A DNA stretch of 23,306 nt from Stenotrophomonas maltophilia (GCA_002364755.1 DEZI01000031.1:1-23306); one strand, 5' to 3'. Positions 14,868-23,035 are shown, counted from the first letter of the stretch. Program-made: numbers and translations. The notes: generated by a model not told the origin, from the letters alone.

Positions 14868-16261
14868 GAACTGCTCCGGGGCAGGCGGATGGTGGCGACC
14901 AGGCCGCCCTGCGGACGGTTGCTCAGGTCGATGTGGCCGCCGTGGCTGTCGACCACGCGCTTGACGATGGCCAGGCCCAGGCCGGCGCCACCGGCCGGTG
15001 CGCCCTCGCCACGGGCGAAACGCTCGAACACGCGCCCGGCGTCGGCCGCGGCAATGCCGGCACCGTGATCGGCGATGGTCAGTACCGCCTGCCCGCCTTC
15101 CACGGTCAGCGCGATCTGCAGCGGACCGTCGCCGCCGTACTTCAGCGCGTTGTCGACCAGGTTCTTGATCGCCTCGCGCAGCAGCAGCGCATCGCCATGC
15201 ACCTGCACCGGCTCGGCGGTCATCGCCAGCTGCACGCGCGGCGCCGGGCCGGCCTGCGGCAGTGCTTCATGCAGGGCCTGGTGCACGGTTTCGGCCAGGT
15301 CCACGGCCGCAAACCGCTGCAGGCTGGAACGGTGGATCACGCTGGCATCGCTGAGCAGCTGGTTGAGCAGGCGGCTCATGTGCGTGGCATTGCGCTCGAT
15401 GGCCTGCAGGCTGCGCCGCATGTCGTCCGGGTCGTCGTCGTCAAGTGCCAGCTGCGCCTGCGCGCGCAGTGCGGCCAATGGCGTGCGCATCTGGTGCGCG
15501 GCCTCGGCCATGAACGCACGCAGCGTCTCGTTGCTGCTGGACAGGCGCTCCATGAAGCGGTTCAACGCCGCGACCATCTGGTCCATCTCGCGCGGCACGC
15601 GCGCATCCAGCGGCTTCAGGTCGGACGGCTCGCGCCGCGACAGCTCGCGTTCCACCCGCACCAGCGGGCGAAACGCACGGTGCACGCCAAAGGCCACCAG
15701 CGCGAGCAGCAGCAGCGACAGCACGCCGATGGCCAGCAGCGCGCGGTTGACCATGTCCTGTGCCAGCGCCTCGCGTGCGCGGCGGGTCTGTCCCACCTGC
15801 ACCTGCACTTCGCCCAGCGCGGACGCGGCTGCGAAACTGCGGCTGACCACCACGAAGCGCACGGTCTCGCCACTGTAGGGCGCATCGAACAGCTGCGGCT
15901 GCGTACCCGGCCGACGCGGTGGCGCGGGCAGGTCGCCATAGCCGGTGATGAGGTTGCCGCGACTGTCGGCCACCCGGTAGAACACGCGGTCCTCCGCCGC
16001 CATCGCCAGCAGGTCCAGCGCGGCGTATGGCAGGTCCACCTGCCACTGGCCATCGACCAGCGCCACCGAATCGGCGATGGACAGCGCCGAGGACACCAGC
16101 AGGTGGTCGTAGGAACGGTTGGCGGCGCGCTGGCCGTAATCGCGCGCGGCAAACAGCAGGGCCACCGCGAACACCGCCAGCAGCGTGCCCAGGTACAGCA
16201 ACAGGGTGCGCCGCAGCGAACCCGGCGCGGCGACCGCAGTACGAACCTCAGCCATCGCCAT
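14864..16261 (-). CDS. TctE-like sensor histidine kinase
   Basis: The inner-membrane kinase of about 465 aa has two transmembrane segments (LLLYLGTLLAVFAVALLFAA near 20-40 and ALLAIGVLSLLLLALVAFGV near 170-190) around a periplasmic TctE/2CSK_N-type domain. A HAMP-like linker follows, then the dimerisation helix with phosphoacceptor His in EAAHQMRTPLAALRAQ. The ATPase boxes are NLVDNALKYGG, DHGAGI and GAGLGLAIVKRVVDSHGG. The frame is open to 16333, but MAMAEVRTAV at 16261 (or MAEV at 16255) is preferred. The longer N-terminus (MLRCASPPCG) lies inside the regulator gene and looks non-native. It overlaps the regulator's 3' end by 14 bp, so the two are coupled. TctDE systems respond to citrate-type acids in other bacteria. 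Confidence 0.9.
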   Translation of the reverse strand: MAMAEVRTAVAAPGSLRRTLLLYLGTLLAVFAVALLFAARDYGQRAANRSYDHLLVSSALSIADSVALVDGQWQVDLPYAALDLLAMAAEDRVFYRVADSRGNLITGYGDLPAPPRRPGTQPQLFDAPYSGETVRFVVVSRSFAAASALGEVQVQVGQTRRAREALAQDMVNRALLAIGVLSLLLLALVAFGVHRAFRPLVRVERELSRREPSDLKPLDARVPREMDQMVAALNRFMERLSSSNETLRAFMAEAAHQMRTPLAALRAQAQLALDDDDPDDMRRSLQAIERNATHMSRLLNQLLSDASVIHRSSLQRFAAVDLAETVHQALHEALPQAGPAPRVQLAMTAEPVQVHGDALLLREAIKNLVDNALKYGGDGPLQIALTVEGGQAVLTIADHGAGIAAADAGRVFERFARGEGAPAGGAGLGLAIVKRVVDSHGGHIDLSNRPQGGLVATIRLPRSSS

Positions 16262-16940
16262 CGCTGCTGCCGTTGCCGGCTTCTTCCAGCAGGTAGCCGA
16301 CACCCCGCACGGTGGTGATGCGCAGCGGAGCACCGGCGAGCTTCTTTCTCAGGCGACCGATGTACAGCTCGATGGCATTCGGCCCGGCTTCGTCGTCGAA
16401 GCCGAACAGGCCGTTGCCGATCTCGTCCTTGCCGACCACCTGGCCGAGGCGGCCGACCAGGATTTCCAGCAGGCGGTATTCGCGGTTTGGCAGCTCGATC
16501 GGCTCGCCGTCCACGCTGACGCGGTGTGCGGCGTTGTCGAACTGGAAGCCACCCACCTGCACCACCTCGCTGGCGTGGCCGCGGGCACGGCGCAGCAACA
16601 CACGGCAGCGCGCCTCGAATTCGCGGAAGTCGAAGGGCTTGCCGAGATAATCATCGGCACCGACGTCCAGTGCCTGCACGCGGTCTTCGATGCCATCGCG
16701 TGCGGTCAGCATCAGCACCGGCGTGCTGTCGCCGCGCTCGCGCATGCCGGCCAGCACACGCAGGCCATCCAGCTTGGGCAGGCCGATATCCAGCACCACC
16801 AGGTCGAAGCTCTGGTACCGCAGCACGCTGGCGGCGGCCAGGCCGTCGGCCTGCCAGTCCACCGCGTGGCCGCTGCGGCGCATGCGGCGGATGATGGCAT
16901 CGGCCAGATCCGGATTGTCTTCGACCAGCAGCAGGCGCAT
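16248..16940 (-). CDS. TctD-like OmpR-family response regulator
   Basis: The 230-aa regulator has receiver residues Glu7/Asp8 (LLVEDNPDLAD), phosphoacceptor Asp51 (VVLDIGLPKLDG), Thr79 (LMLTARDG) and Lys101 (DYLGKPFDF). The C-terminal winged helix follows (IELPNREYRLLEIL, NAIELYIGRLRKKL, ITTVRGVGYLLEE). It is the first gene of the minus-strand set (regulator, kinase, binding protein, then the NarL-type regulator). It is divergent from the porin/CitMHS/reductase operon and separated from it by a SMAG-filled gap. By analogy with TctD of other bacteria, phosphorylated regulator probably activates the divergent uptake genes. No strong Shine-Dalgarno is visible. Confidence 0.92.
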   Translation of the reverse strand: MRLLLVEDNPDLADAIIRRMRRSGHAVDWQADGLAAASVLRYQSFDLVVLDIGLPKLDGLRVLAGMRERGDSTPVLMLTARDGIEDRVQALDVGADDYLGKPFDFREFEARCRVLLRRARGHASEVVQVGGFQFDNAAHRVSVDGEPIELPNREYRLLEILVGRLGQVVGKDEIGNGLFGFDDEAGPNAIELYIGRLRKKLAGAPLRITTVRGVGYLLEEAGNGSSDGDG

Positions 16941-17012
16941 CGGCGGGAAACGGAAGGACGCAGGGGGAAGCGAATGCTACCGCGTGCGGCGCAGAGGCGT
17001 GTGGGGGGCCTT

Positions 17013-17179
17013 CCGCCGGGCATCGCGGCACCGAGGGGGCTTCCGCCGGGCATGGCCCGGCGCTACCGGGGGCGCGGCGCTGACGGGCTTCGCCGGGCAT
17101 GGCCCGGCGCTACCGGAGGGCGCGGCGCCGACGCATCCCGGGGCACCGCCGCAGTGGTAGCGCCGGGCCATGCCCGGCG
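17013..17179. repeat. Cluster of three SMAG elements plus a decayed copy
   Basis: Canonical 23-bp copies lie at 17044-17066 (-), 17091-17113 (-) and 17157-17179 (+). They share GC-rich CGCCGGGC/GCCCGGCG arms and a GTAG head; the third is the exact reverse complement of the first two. A decayed copy sharing TTCCGCCGGGCAT precedes the first at about 17011-17035. The cluster sits between the divergent regulator and porin promoters. Confidence 0.85.
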
Positions 17180-17228
17180 AGCGCAGCGGCTCGCTTTACG
17201 CTGCACCGCACAAACCGCTGACAGGACG

Positions 17229-17324
17229 ATGACAGCTACCGCAAACCAGACTGCGGCCGCGCACCATCCGGTGCCCACGATTGCCGCGCGCCCGGCGCGC
17301 ACCTGGGAGGGTTTGTGGAACTGA
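17229..17324 (+). CDS. Possible 31-codon leader ORF overlapping the porin start
   Basis: ATG at 17229 opens a 31-codon frame (starting MTATANQTAAAHHPVPTIAA) that ends with TGA at 17322-17324, 10 bp inside the porin gene, whose GTG start is at 17315. AGGA lies only two bases before the ATG, so initiation is doubtful. If translated, it could couple translation to the porin. No homology is recognised. It may be chance. Confidence 0.2.
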   Translation: MTATANQTAAAHHPVPTIAARPARTWEGLWN

Positions 17325-18487
17325 AGTTTGCCTGGCAGCGCCCCGCCGCCATGATGGCCCTGGCTGCGCTGGCCGCGCCGGCCTTTGCTGAAGACGACCG
17401 GCCGGTCACCGCCACCGTCGGCGGCCGCCTGCACCTGGATTTCGCCACGTTCGACAACGACGACCGTGGCACCCCGAACAAGGACGACACCGAGATCCGC
17501 CGCGCCTGGGTGGACGTGTCGGGCAAGTTCTTCGTGGTCGACTACAAGGCCGAAGCGGACTTTTCCGGCGACCGCGTCGAGGCCAAGGACGTCTATCTCA
17601 GCCGCAGCTTCGGCAAGGCCGGCAAGCTGACGGTCGGCCAGTTCAAGCAGTATTTCTCGCTGGATGACCGCACCAGCTCCAACTACGGCAGCTTCCTGGA
17701 GCGCGGCAACGCCGGCACCACGCTGGCGCCACTGTACCGCCTGGGCGCGTCCTGGCAGGCCAATCCGGGTGATTTCACCTGGGCGGCCAGCCTCTACAGC
17801 CTGGAAAGCATCGATGCCTGGCAGGTGAAGGGCCGCGCCGCCGGTGGCCGCGTCACCTGGGCCCCCTCGGCCAGCGACGGCGACGTGCTGCACCTGGGCC
17901 TGTCGCTGGCCCATGAGGCCTACGACAACCCCGGCAGCAACGGCACCCCCGGCCTGAAGATCCGCCCGCGCCCGGCCGGCCACCTGTCCGACGAAAGCCG
18001 CCTGACCCTGGTCGACTTTTCCGCCGGCCGCGATACCGACGTCAACAAGTGGTCGCTGGAATACGCGCAGGTGCGCGGCCCGCTGTCCTGGCAGGGCGAG
18101 TTCAGCGGCGCCACCTTCGACGACGGCGCCCAGCGCGGCGAGGTGATGGCCGCCTACGGCATGCTCAGCTGGTTCGTCACCGGCGAAAGCAAGGCCTACG
18201 ACCGCAAGACCGGCCGCTTCGCACGGGTCAAGGACATCCGCCACAAGGCCGGTGCCTTCGAAGTGGCCCTGCGCTACGACCAGATGTGGGGCGCGCAGCA
18301 CCTTGATGGTGCACCGGACCTGCGCCGCGGCAGCACCGCTGCATGGACGCTGGGCGGCAACTGGTACCTGCGCGACAACCTGCGCTTCATGCTCGACGTG
18401 ATCGAAAGCCGCAACCGCGACCGCCTGGCCGGGGTGACGCTGGACCGCACGCGCGCGGTCACCGGCCGCCTGCAGTTCGACTTCTGA
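17315..18487 (+). CDS. Second OprO/OprP-like porin of the citrate-type locus
   Basis: The 390-aa outer-membrane protein has a signal peptide ending AAPAFA before EDD and a C-terminal phenylalanine (TGRLQFDF). Beta-strand patterns match Porin_O_P: LHLDFATFDNDDR, EIRRAWVDVSGKFF, YKAEADFSGD, KAGKLTVGQFKQYFSLDD, WTLGGNWYLRDNLRFMLDVI. It is related to the porin at 4346-5512 (shared GNWYL/GANWYL, WVLTGESRPYS/WFVTGESKAYD patterns). The GTG start at 17315 is supported by GGGAGG four bases upstream and by the signal peptide immediately following. It heads an operon with CitMHS, so it probably passes citrate or similar anions across the outer membrane, although family members are often labelled phosphate-selective. 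Confidence 0.88.
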   Translation: MELKFAWQRPAAMMALAALAAPAFAEDDRPVTATVGGRLHLDFATFDNDDRGTPNKDDTEIRRAWVDVSGKFFVVDYKAEADFSGDRVEAKDVYLSRSFGKAGKLTVGQFKQYFSLDDRTSSNYGSFLERGNAGTTLAPLYRLGASWQANPGDFTWAASLYSLESIDAWQVKGRAAGGRVTWAPSASDGDVLHLGLSLAHEAYDNPGSNGTPGLKIRPRPAGHLSDESRLTLVDFSAGRDTDVNKWSLEYAQVRGPLSWQGEFSGATFDDGAQRGEVMAAYGMLSWFVTGESKAYDRKTGRFARVKDIRHKAGAFEVALRYDQMWGAQHLDGAPDLRRGSTAAWTLGGNWYLRDNLRFMLDVIESRNRDRLAGVTLDRTRAVTGRLQFDF

Positions 18488-18544
18488 GCCACGCACTCCC
18501 TCCCCCTTCCCCCTCTTCAACCGCAGTACGCAAGGAGTCCGCAG

Positions 18545-19876
18545 ATGATGCTGAGCATCCTCGGCTTTGGCATGGTCATTACGTTCATGTACTTGATCAT
18601 GAGCAAACGACTGTCGCCGCTGGTCGCCCTGATCACCATCCCGATCATCTTCGCCCTGCTCGGCGGATTTGGCGCGAACATCGATGAAATGATGCTGGAA
18701 GGCATCAAGAAGATCGCGCCGACCGGCGTGATGCTGATGTTCGCCATCCTCTACTTCGGCGTGATGATCGATGCGGGCCTGTTCGACCCGCTGGTGCGCA
18801 TCATCCTGCGCTTCGTCAAGGGTGATCCGATGAAGATCGTGCTCGGCACCGCCGTGCTGGCGATGCTGATCTCGCTCGACGGCGATGGCTCGACCACCTA
18901 CATGATCACCGTCTCGGCGATGCTGCCGCTGTACCAGCGCCTGGGCATGAACGCGATGAACATGACCTGCGTGACCATCCTCGCCGGCGGCGTGATGAAC
19001 CTGACCCCGTGGGGCGGCCCGACTGCACGCGCAGCCACCGCGCTGCACGTGGATCCGGCCGATGTGTTCGTGCCGCTGATCCCGTCGATGGTGATCGCCT
19101 GTGCCGGCGTGCTGCTGCTGGCCTGGTACCTGGGCATGAAGGAACGCCGCCGCCTGGGCGTGGTCACCCTGCCGCAGGGTGGCAGCTGGATGGACAACAG
19201 CGTGTCCGATGACAACAACGCGCTGCCGTCGGTGGAAGACGCCGAGGACATCAAGCGGCCGAAGCTGCTGTGGGTGAACCTGGCACTGACCCTGGCCCTG
19301 ATGGGTGCACTGATCGCCGGCGTGCTGCCGATGCCGGTGCTGTTCATGGTCGGCTTCGCCATCGCCCTGGTCATCAACTACCCGAACCTGGCCGAACAGC
19401 GCCGCCGCGTGGTCAACCACGCCGGCAACGTGCTGTCGGTGGTCGCGTTGATCTTCGCCGCGGGCATCTTCACCGGCATCCTCAACAATACCGGCATGGT
19501 CGAGGCGATGTCGCACAGCTTCCTGGCGATCATTCCGGAATCGTGGGGCCCGTACCTGGCCGTCATCACCGCCATCGCGTCGATGCCGTTCACCTTCTTC
19601 ATGTCCAACGACGCCTTCTACTTCGGCGTGCTGCCGATCCTGTCCGAGGCGGCCGGCACCTACGGCATCACCCCGGTGGAGATGGCCCGCGCGTCGCTGG
19701 CCGGGCAGCCGGTGCACCTGCTCAGTCCGCTGGTGCCCTCCACCTACCTGCTGGTGGGCCTGGCCAAGGTCGAATTCGCCGACCACCAGAAGTTCACCCT
19801 GAAGTGGGCGATCGCCATCTCGCTGCTGTTGATGGTCGGCGGCCTGCTGTTCGGCCTGTATCCCTTCGCATCCTGA
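18545..19876 (+). CDS. CitMHS-family citrate transporter
   Basis: The 443-aa inner-membrane protein has about twelve hydrophobic segments and the CitMHS arrangement. Motifs are KRLSPLVALITIPIIFALLG, TGVMLMFAILYFGVMIDAGLF, LISLDGDGSTTYMIT, TILAGGVMNLTPWGGPTARA, FAAGIFTGILNNTGMVEAM, FTFFMSNDAFYFGVLPIL and SLAGQPVHLLSPLVPSTYLL. Family members (B. subtilis CitM and CitH) import citrate with a divalent metal and protons; the metal preference here cannot be read from sequence. AAGGAG at 18532-18537 supports the ATG at 18545. It is 57 bp after the porin and 25 bp before a reductase gene, so one operon is likely. The divergent TctDE-like system is the probable controller. Confidence 0.93.
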   Translation: MMLSILGFGMVITFMYLIMSKRLSPLVALITIPIIFALLGGFGANIDEMMLEGIKKIAPTGVMLMFAILYFGVMIDAGLFDPLVRIILRFVKGDPMKIVLGTAVLAMLISLDGDGSTTYMITVSAMLPLYQRLGMNAMNMTCVTILAGGVMNLTPWGGPTARAATALHVDPADVFVPLIPSMVIACAGVLLLAWYLGMKERRRLGVVTLPQGGSWMDNSVSDDNNALPSVEDAEDIKRPKLLWVNLALTLALMGALIAGVLPMPVLFMVGFAIALVINYPNLAEQRRRVVNHAGNVLSVVALIFAAGIFTGILNNTGMVEAMSHSFLAIIPESWGPYLAVITAIASMPFTFFMSNDAFYFGVLPILSEAAGTYGITPVEMARASLAGQPVHLLSPLVPSTYLLVGLAKVEFADHQKFTLKWAIAISLLLMVGGLLFGLYPFAS

Positions 19877-19901
19877 CCCGGACACCAAGGAGCCTTCTGC
19901 A

Positions 19902-20642
19902 ATGACGCTTCGAATCGCTTACGTCACCAGCGGCATGGGCAGTGTCGGCACTGCCATCTGCCAGAGCCTGGCCCGTTCCGGCCACACCGTGGTCGCCGGC
20001 TGCGCACCGAACTCGCCGCGCAAGGCCAACTGGCTGCGCGAACAGCGCGGACAGGGCTTCGACTTCATCGCCTCCGAAGGCAACGCCACCGACTGGGCCT
20101 CGACCACGGCGGCGTTCGCCAAGGTGCGTGCCGAGGTCGGCGAGGTGGACGTGCTGGTCAACAACTCCGGCGGCAGCCGTGACCTGCTGTTCCGGCAGAT
20201 GACGGTGGAGGACTGGAATGCAGTGATCGCCTCCAACCTCAACGCGCTGTTCAACCTGACCAAGCAGGTGGTCGACGGCATGGCCACGCGTGGCTGGGGC
20301 CGCATCGTCAACATCGGTTCGGTCAGCGCGCACAAGGGCCAGATCGGCCAGGTGAACTACGCGACGGCGAAGGCGGCGATGCACGGTTTCAGCCGTGCGC
20401 TGGCCGCCGAAGTCGCCTCGCGCGGCGTCACCGTGAACACCTTGTCGCCGGGCTACATCGCCAGCCAGGCGATCAGCAGCTTCCCGCCGGACGTGCTGGA
20501 CCGGTTGGCCGCCTCGGTACCGGTGCGTCGCCTGGGCCGGCCGGAAGAAGTCGCCGGCCTGGTGGCCTGGCTGGCCTCGGACGAAGCCTCGTATGTGACC
20601 GGTGCGGATTACCCGGTGAATGGTGGGTTGTACATGGGTTGA
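19902..20642 (+). CDS. phbB: PhaB-like acetoacetyl-CoA reductase-type SDR
   Basis: The 246-aa cytoplasmic short-chain dehydrogenase closely follows NADPH-dependent acetoacetyl-CoA reductase (PhaB/PhbB). It has GFDFIASEGNATDW, VDVLVNN, Ser140, Tyr153-x3-Lys157 (NYATAKAAMHGFSRALA), GVTVNTLSPGYI and a C-terminal NGGLYMG. Oddities: the TGxxxGxG cofactor loop reads TSGMGSVG (9-16), with Ser at two usual Gly positions. NNAGITRD of PhaB is NNSGGSRD, and SVNGQKGQFG is SVSAHKGQIG. It may therefore reduce a different 3-oxoacyl or oxo-acid substrate. No phaA or phaC is in the window. AAGGAG upstream supports the start, and it follows the citrate transporter by 25 bp. Confidence 0.88.
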   Translation: MTLRIAYVTSGMGSVGTAICQSLARSGHTVVAGCAPNSPRKANWLREQRGQGFDFIASEGNATDWASTTAAFAKVRAEVGEVDVLVNNSGGSRDLLFRQMTVEDWNAVIASNLNALFNLTKQVVDGMATRGWGRIVNIGSVSAHKGQIGQVNYATAKAAMHGFSRALAAEVASRGVTVNTLSPGYIASQAISSFPPDVLDRLAASVPVRRLGRPEEVAGLVAWLASDEASYVTGADYPVNGGLYMG

Positions 20643-20647
20643 GGGAT

Positions 20648-20729
20648 ATCCACGCATGGCGTGGATCTACCGGTTCATGCACGTGGCGTGGATCTACCGG
20701 GTTCCAGTAGATCCACGCCATGCGTGGAT
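20648..20729. repeat. SMAG trio between convergent genes
   Basis: The copies at 20648-20670 (-) and 20707-20729 (+) are perfect 23-bp reverse complements of each other, each with ATCCACGC/GCGTGGAT arms and a GTAG head. A degenerate copy (about 20674-20697, -) lies between them. They fill the gap between the reductase stop and the TonB-receptor stop, so the large fold probably ends transcription from both sides. Confidence 0.88.
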
Positions 20730-20746
20730 GCTCGAACGCAGGCGTA

Positions 20747-23035
20747 TCAGAAGTCCGCCGCCACCGTCATGAACATCTGGCGCGGTGCGCTGGCATGGAT
20801 GGCGTAGCGCGTGCCGTTCGGGTCGGTCGGTGCGAACGAACTCAGCTGACCCGCATACCGCTTGTTGGTCAGGTTGGTCGCGTTCAACGACACGCGGATG
20901 TTGCGCAGGCCCATGCCCGGCCCGAAGTCATGACCGGCGCCCGCATCGAAGGTGGTCACGCCCGGCACCGACTGGTCGTTGGTGTAGGTGTAATAGCGCT
21001 TGCCGGTGTACTTGGCGCGCAGGCTGGCGAAGAAGCCATCGCGGTTCCAGCGGATTTCGCTGGACGCCATGCGCTGCGGCGTGTCCACGGTGATCTTGCC
21101 GGCCACCGGCACGATCTCGCCACCCGAGGTGTAGTTGTCCTCATAGGTGGTCTTGTTCCAGGACAGCGCGTTGTACCACTGCAGGCCGTCGATCGGCTTG
21201 AGGATGAAGGTCAGCTCCGCGCCGTGGCTCTTCACCGAACCCACGTTGATGAAGCGGGTAACACACTCCGGGCGCGTGCCGACTTCAATGCTCGAGCACG
21301 GGTTGAGCGACAGCAGGCGGTTGTCGAACGTCACGTTGTAGGCGGCGATGGACGCCTGGTACTTCTCGCCAAAGGTACGGAAGCCGGCTTCCAGGCTCTT
21401 GGACTTTTCCGGTTCCAGCCCGGCGCTGGCCGCGAACGATTCCGGCAAGACCTGCAGCGGGCCACCGCTGCCGCCACCGACGAAAGCGGCGATGTTCTCG
21501 GCATACGAAGCGAACAGCTCGTTGTTGGCATTGAGCTTGAAGCCCACGCCGACCTGCGGCAGCACCGGTTCCTTGGCGGTCAGCGTGCCCGAAGCGATGC
21601 GGGTTTCCACGCCGCCCTTGGCGGTGGCGCGCATGCGCGTGTCCGGGCTCTTCAGGCCCACGTCCACGGTCAGGCGCTGGTCGAGGAAGCGCATGCGGTC
21701 CTGCACGTAGAACTGCTGCGTGCGGATGTCGAAGTCCTGGTTGAACAGCAGGCGGTCCGGGTTCTTCAGGTACAGATCATCCAGGAACGGGCCGCTGATG
21801 TAATAGAAATTGCGCGACACGTTGTGGTCGTTCTGTTCGTACCACAGGCCGGCTTCCAGCTCGTGGATGCCCACCTGCCACAACAGCGCGGCAGTCAGGC
21901 CGTCGCGGTTGATGGTGTAGTTGGTGCTACGGATGGAGATCGGCAGCATCTGGTCGGTGCCCGGGTAGGACGGCTGGCCCGGCGCCCACCAGTGACCCTG
22001 GCCACGGTTGTCGTGGTGGTAGGCCACCAGCTTCAGGCGGCCCTGCTCGCCCAGGCGCAGGTCGGCGTCGACCGAGTACAGGTTGTCATCACGCAGCGCG
22101 CGGCTCTGGTAGTAGGCATCGTCGATGCTGTTGACGCCGCCACTGAACTGGCACTTGGCCGGATCACGCGTGCCCGGCGCGCAGTAGGCGGCGGCGACGG
22201 CGCGATCCCAGTCCGGTGCGTAGATGTTCCAGTCCCAGCCCAGGCCGCGGTCCAGCATGGCCTTCGACAGGTAGGCGTAGTTGGCCTGGCTGGCGCGCGA
22301 GGTGGCCACGAACGCGCCGAAGCGATGGTCGCCTACGTTCCACACGGCCTTGGCGTTGAACTGGCGGGTGGTCTGGTTCTGGTACGGCGCGGCCCACATG
22401 TCCTGGTCCTGGTGCACGCCGGAGACATAGGCCGAGAAGCCGTTGATGTCGCCCGTATCCACGCGCAGGTAGCCGCGGCGCTGGTTGTTGTCGCCGACGG
22501 TGACGCTGGCACGGCCGCCGACTTCGGTGGACGGGTCCATCGAGAAGTACTGGATGGTGCCGCCGAGGTTGCTGGTCGAGGCCACGCCCAGCGAACCGAT
22601 GCCCTGCGACAGTTCGGCGCCGGCGAGGTTCTCGGCGATCAGCGCGCGGGCGATGCTCAGGCCGTTGTAGTTGCCGTAGCTGTTGTCGCCCAGCGGGATG
22701 CCGTCGAGCGTGTAGCCGAGGCGGCTCTTGTCGAAGCCGCGCAGGCTGATGGTCTGCGATTCTTCGTTGGCGCCGAAGGCATCGTTGGACTGCACCGACA
22801 CGCCGGGCAGGCGGTCGAGGATCTTCTGGCCACTGGTGCCCGGCGGCAGCACCTGCTTGTCGGCGGCGGTGATGCGCTGCACCTGCCGGGTTTCGCCCTG
22901 GCCGATGACGGACACGGTATCGAGCGTCTGCGCGCTCAGCGCGGCGTCAGCGGTGGCATCGGTGGTTTCAGCGGCATGGGCGCTGGCGGCGGAAAGCGCG
23001 ATCGCGACGGCGATCGTGAGGTGTCGGGTCTGCAT
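20747..23035 (-). CDS. TonB-dependent outer-membrane receptor
   Basis: The protein of about 762 aa has a signal peptide (MQTRHLTIAVAIALSAASAHA), a TonB-box-like DTVSVIG and a plug domain. Plug motifs are GQKILDRLPGVSVQ, SQTISLRGFD, LGYTLDGIPLGDNSYGNYNG, GIGSLGVASTSNLGGTIQYF. A 22-strand-type barrel follows, ending in MTVAADF with terminal Phe. It imports a ligand such as a metal chelate or carbohydrate using TonB energy; the substrate cannot be read, and no siderophore or uptake genes adjoin it. The frame is open to 23194, but the ATG at 23035 (GGAT five bases upstream) or at 23050 (adds MQWIL) gives a normal signal peptide. The rest of the extension (MQGAALPTRPHERDARHCPQ) does not look native. 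It is convergent with the citrate-type operon and probably independently regulated. Confidence 0.92.
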   Translation of the reverse strand: MQTRHLTIAVAIALSAASAHAAETTDATADAALSAQTLDTVSVIGQGETRQVQRITAADKQVLPPGTSGQKILDRLPGVSVQSNDAFGANEESQTISLRGFDKSRLGYTLDGIPLGDNSYGNYNGLSIARALIAENLAGAELSQGIGSLGVASTSNLGGTIQYFSMDPSTEVGGRASVTVGDNNQRRGYLRVDTGDINGFSAYVSGVHQDQDMWAAPYQNQTTRQFNAKAVWNVGDHRFGAFVATSRASQANYAYLSKAMLDRGLGWDWNIYAPDWDRAVAAAYCAPGTRDPAKCQFSGGVNSIDDAYYQSRALRDDNLYSVDADLRLGEQGRLKLVAYHHDNRGQGHWWAPGQPSYPGTDQMLPISIRSTNYTINRDGLTAALLWQVGIHELEAGLWYEQNDHNVSRNFYYISGPFLDDLYLKNPDRLLFNQDFDIRTQQFYVQDRMRFLDQRLTVDVGLKSPDTRMRATAKGGVETRIASGTLTAKEPVLPQVGVGFKLNANNELFASYAENIAAFVGGGSGGPLQVLPESFAASAGLEPEKSKSLEAGFRTFGEKYQASIAAYNVTFDNRLLSLNPCSSIEVGTRPECVTRFINVGSVKSHGAELTFILKPIDGLQWYNALSWNKTTYEDNYTSGGEIVPVAGKITVDTPQRMASSEIRWNRDGFFASLRAKYTGKRYYTYTNDQSVPGVTTFDAGAGHDFGPGMGLRNIRVSLNATNLTNKRYAGQLSSFAPTDPNGTRYAIHASAPRQMFMTVAADF

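Noticed and set aside
16262..16333. Longer start for the TctE-like kinase (489 residues)
   Set aside because: The extra residues lie in a frame inside the regulator gene and lack TctE-like character; the ATG at 16261 or 16255 fits the family length.
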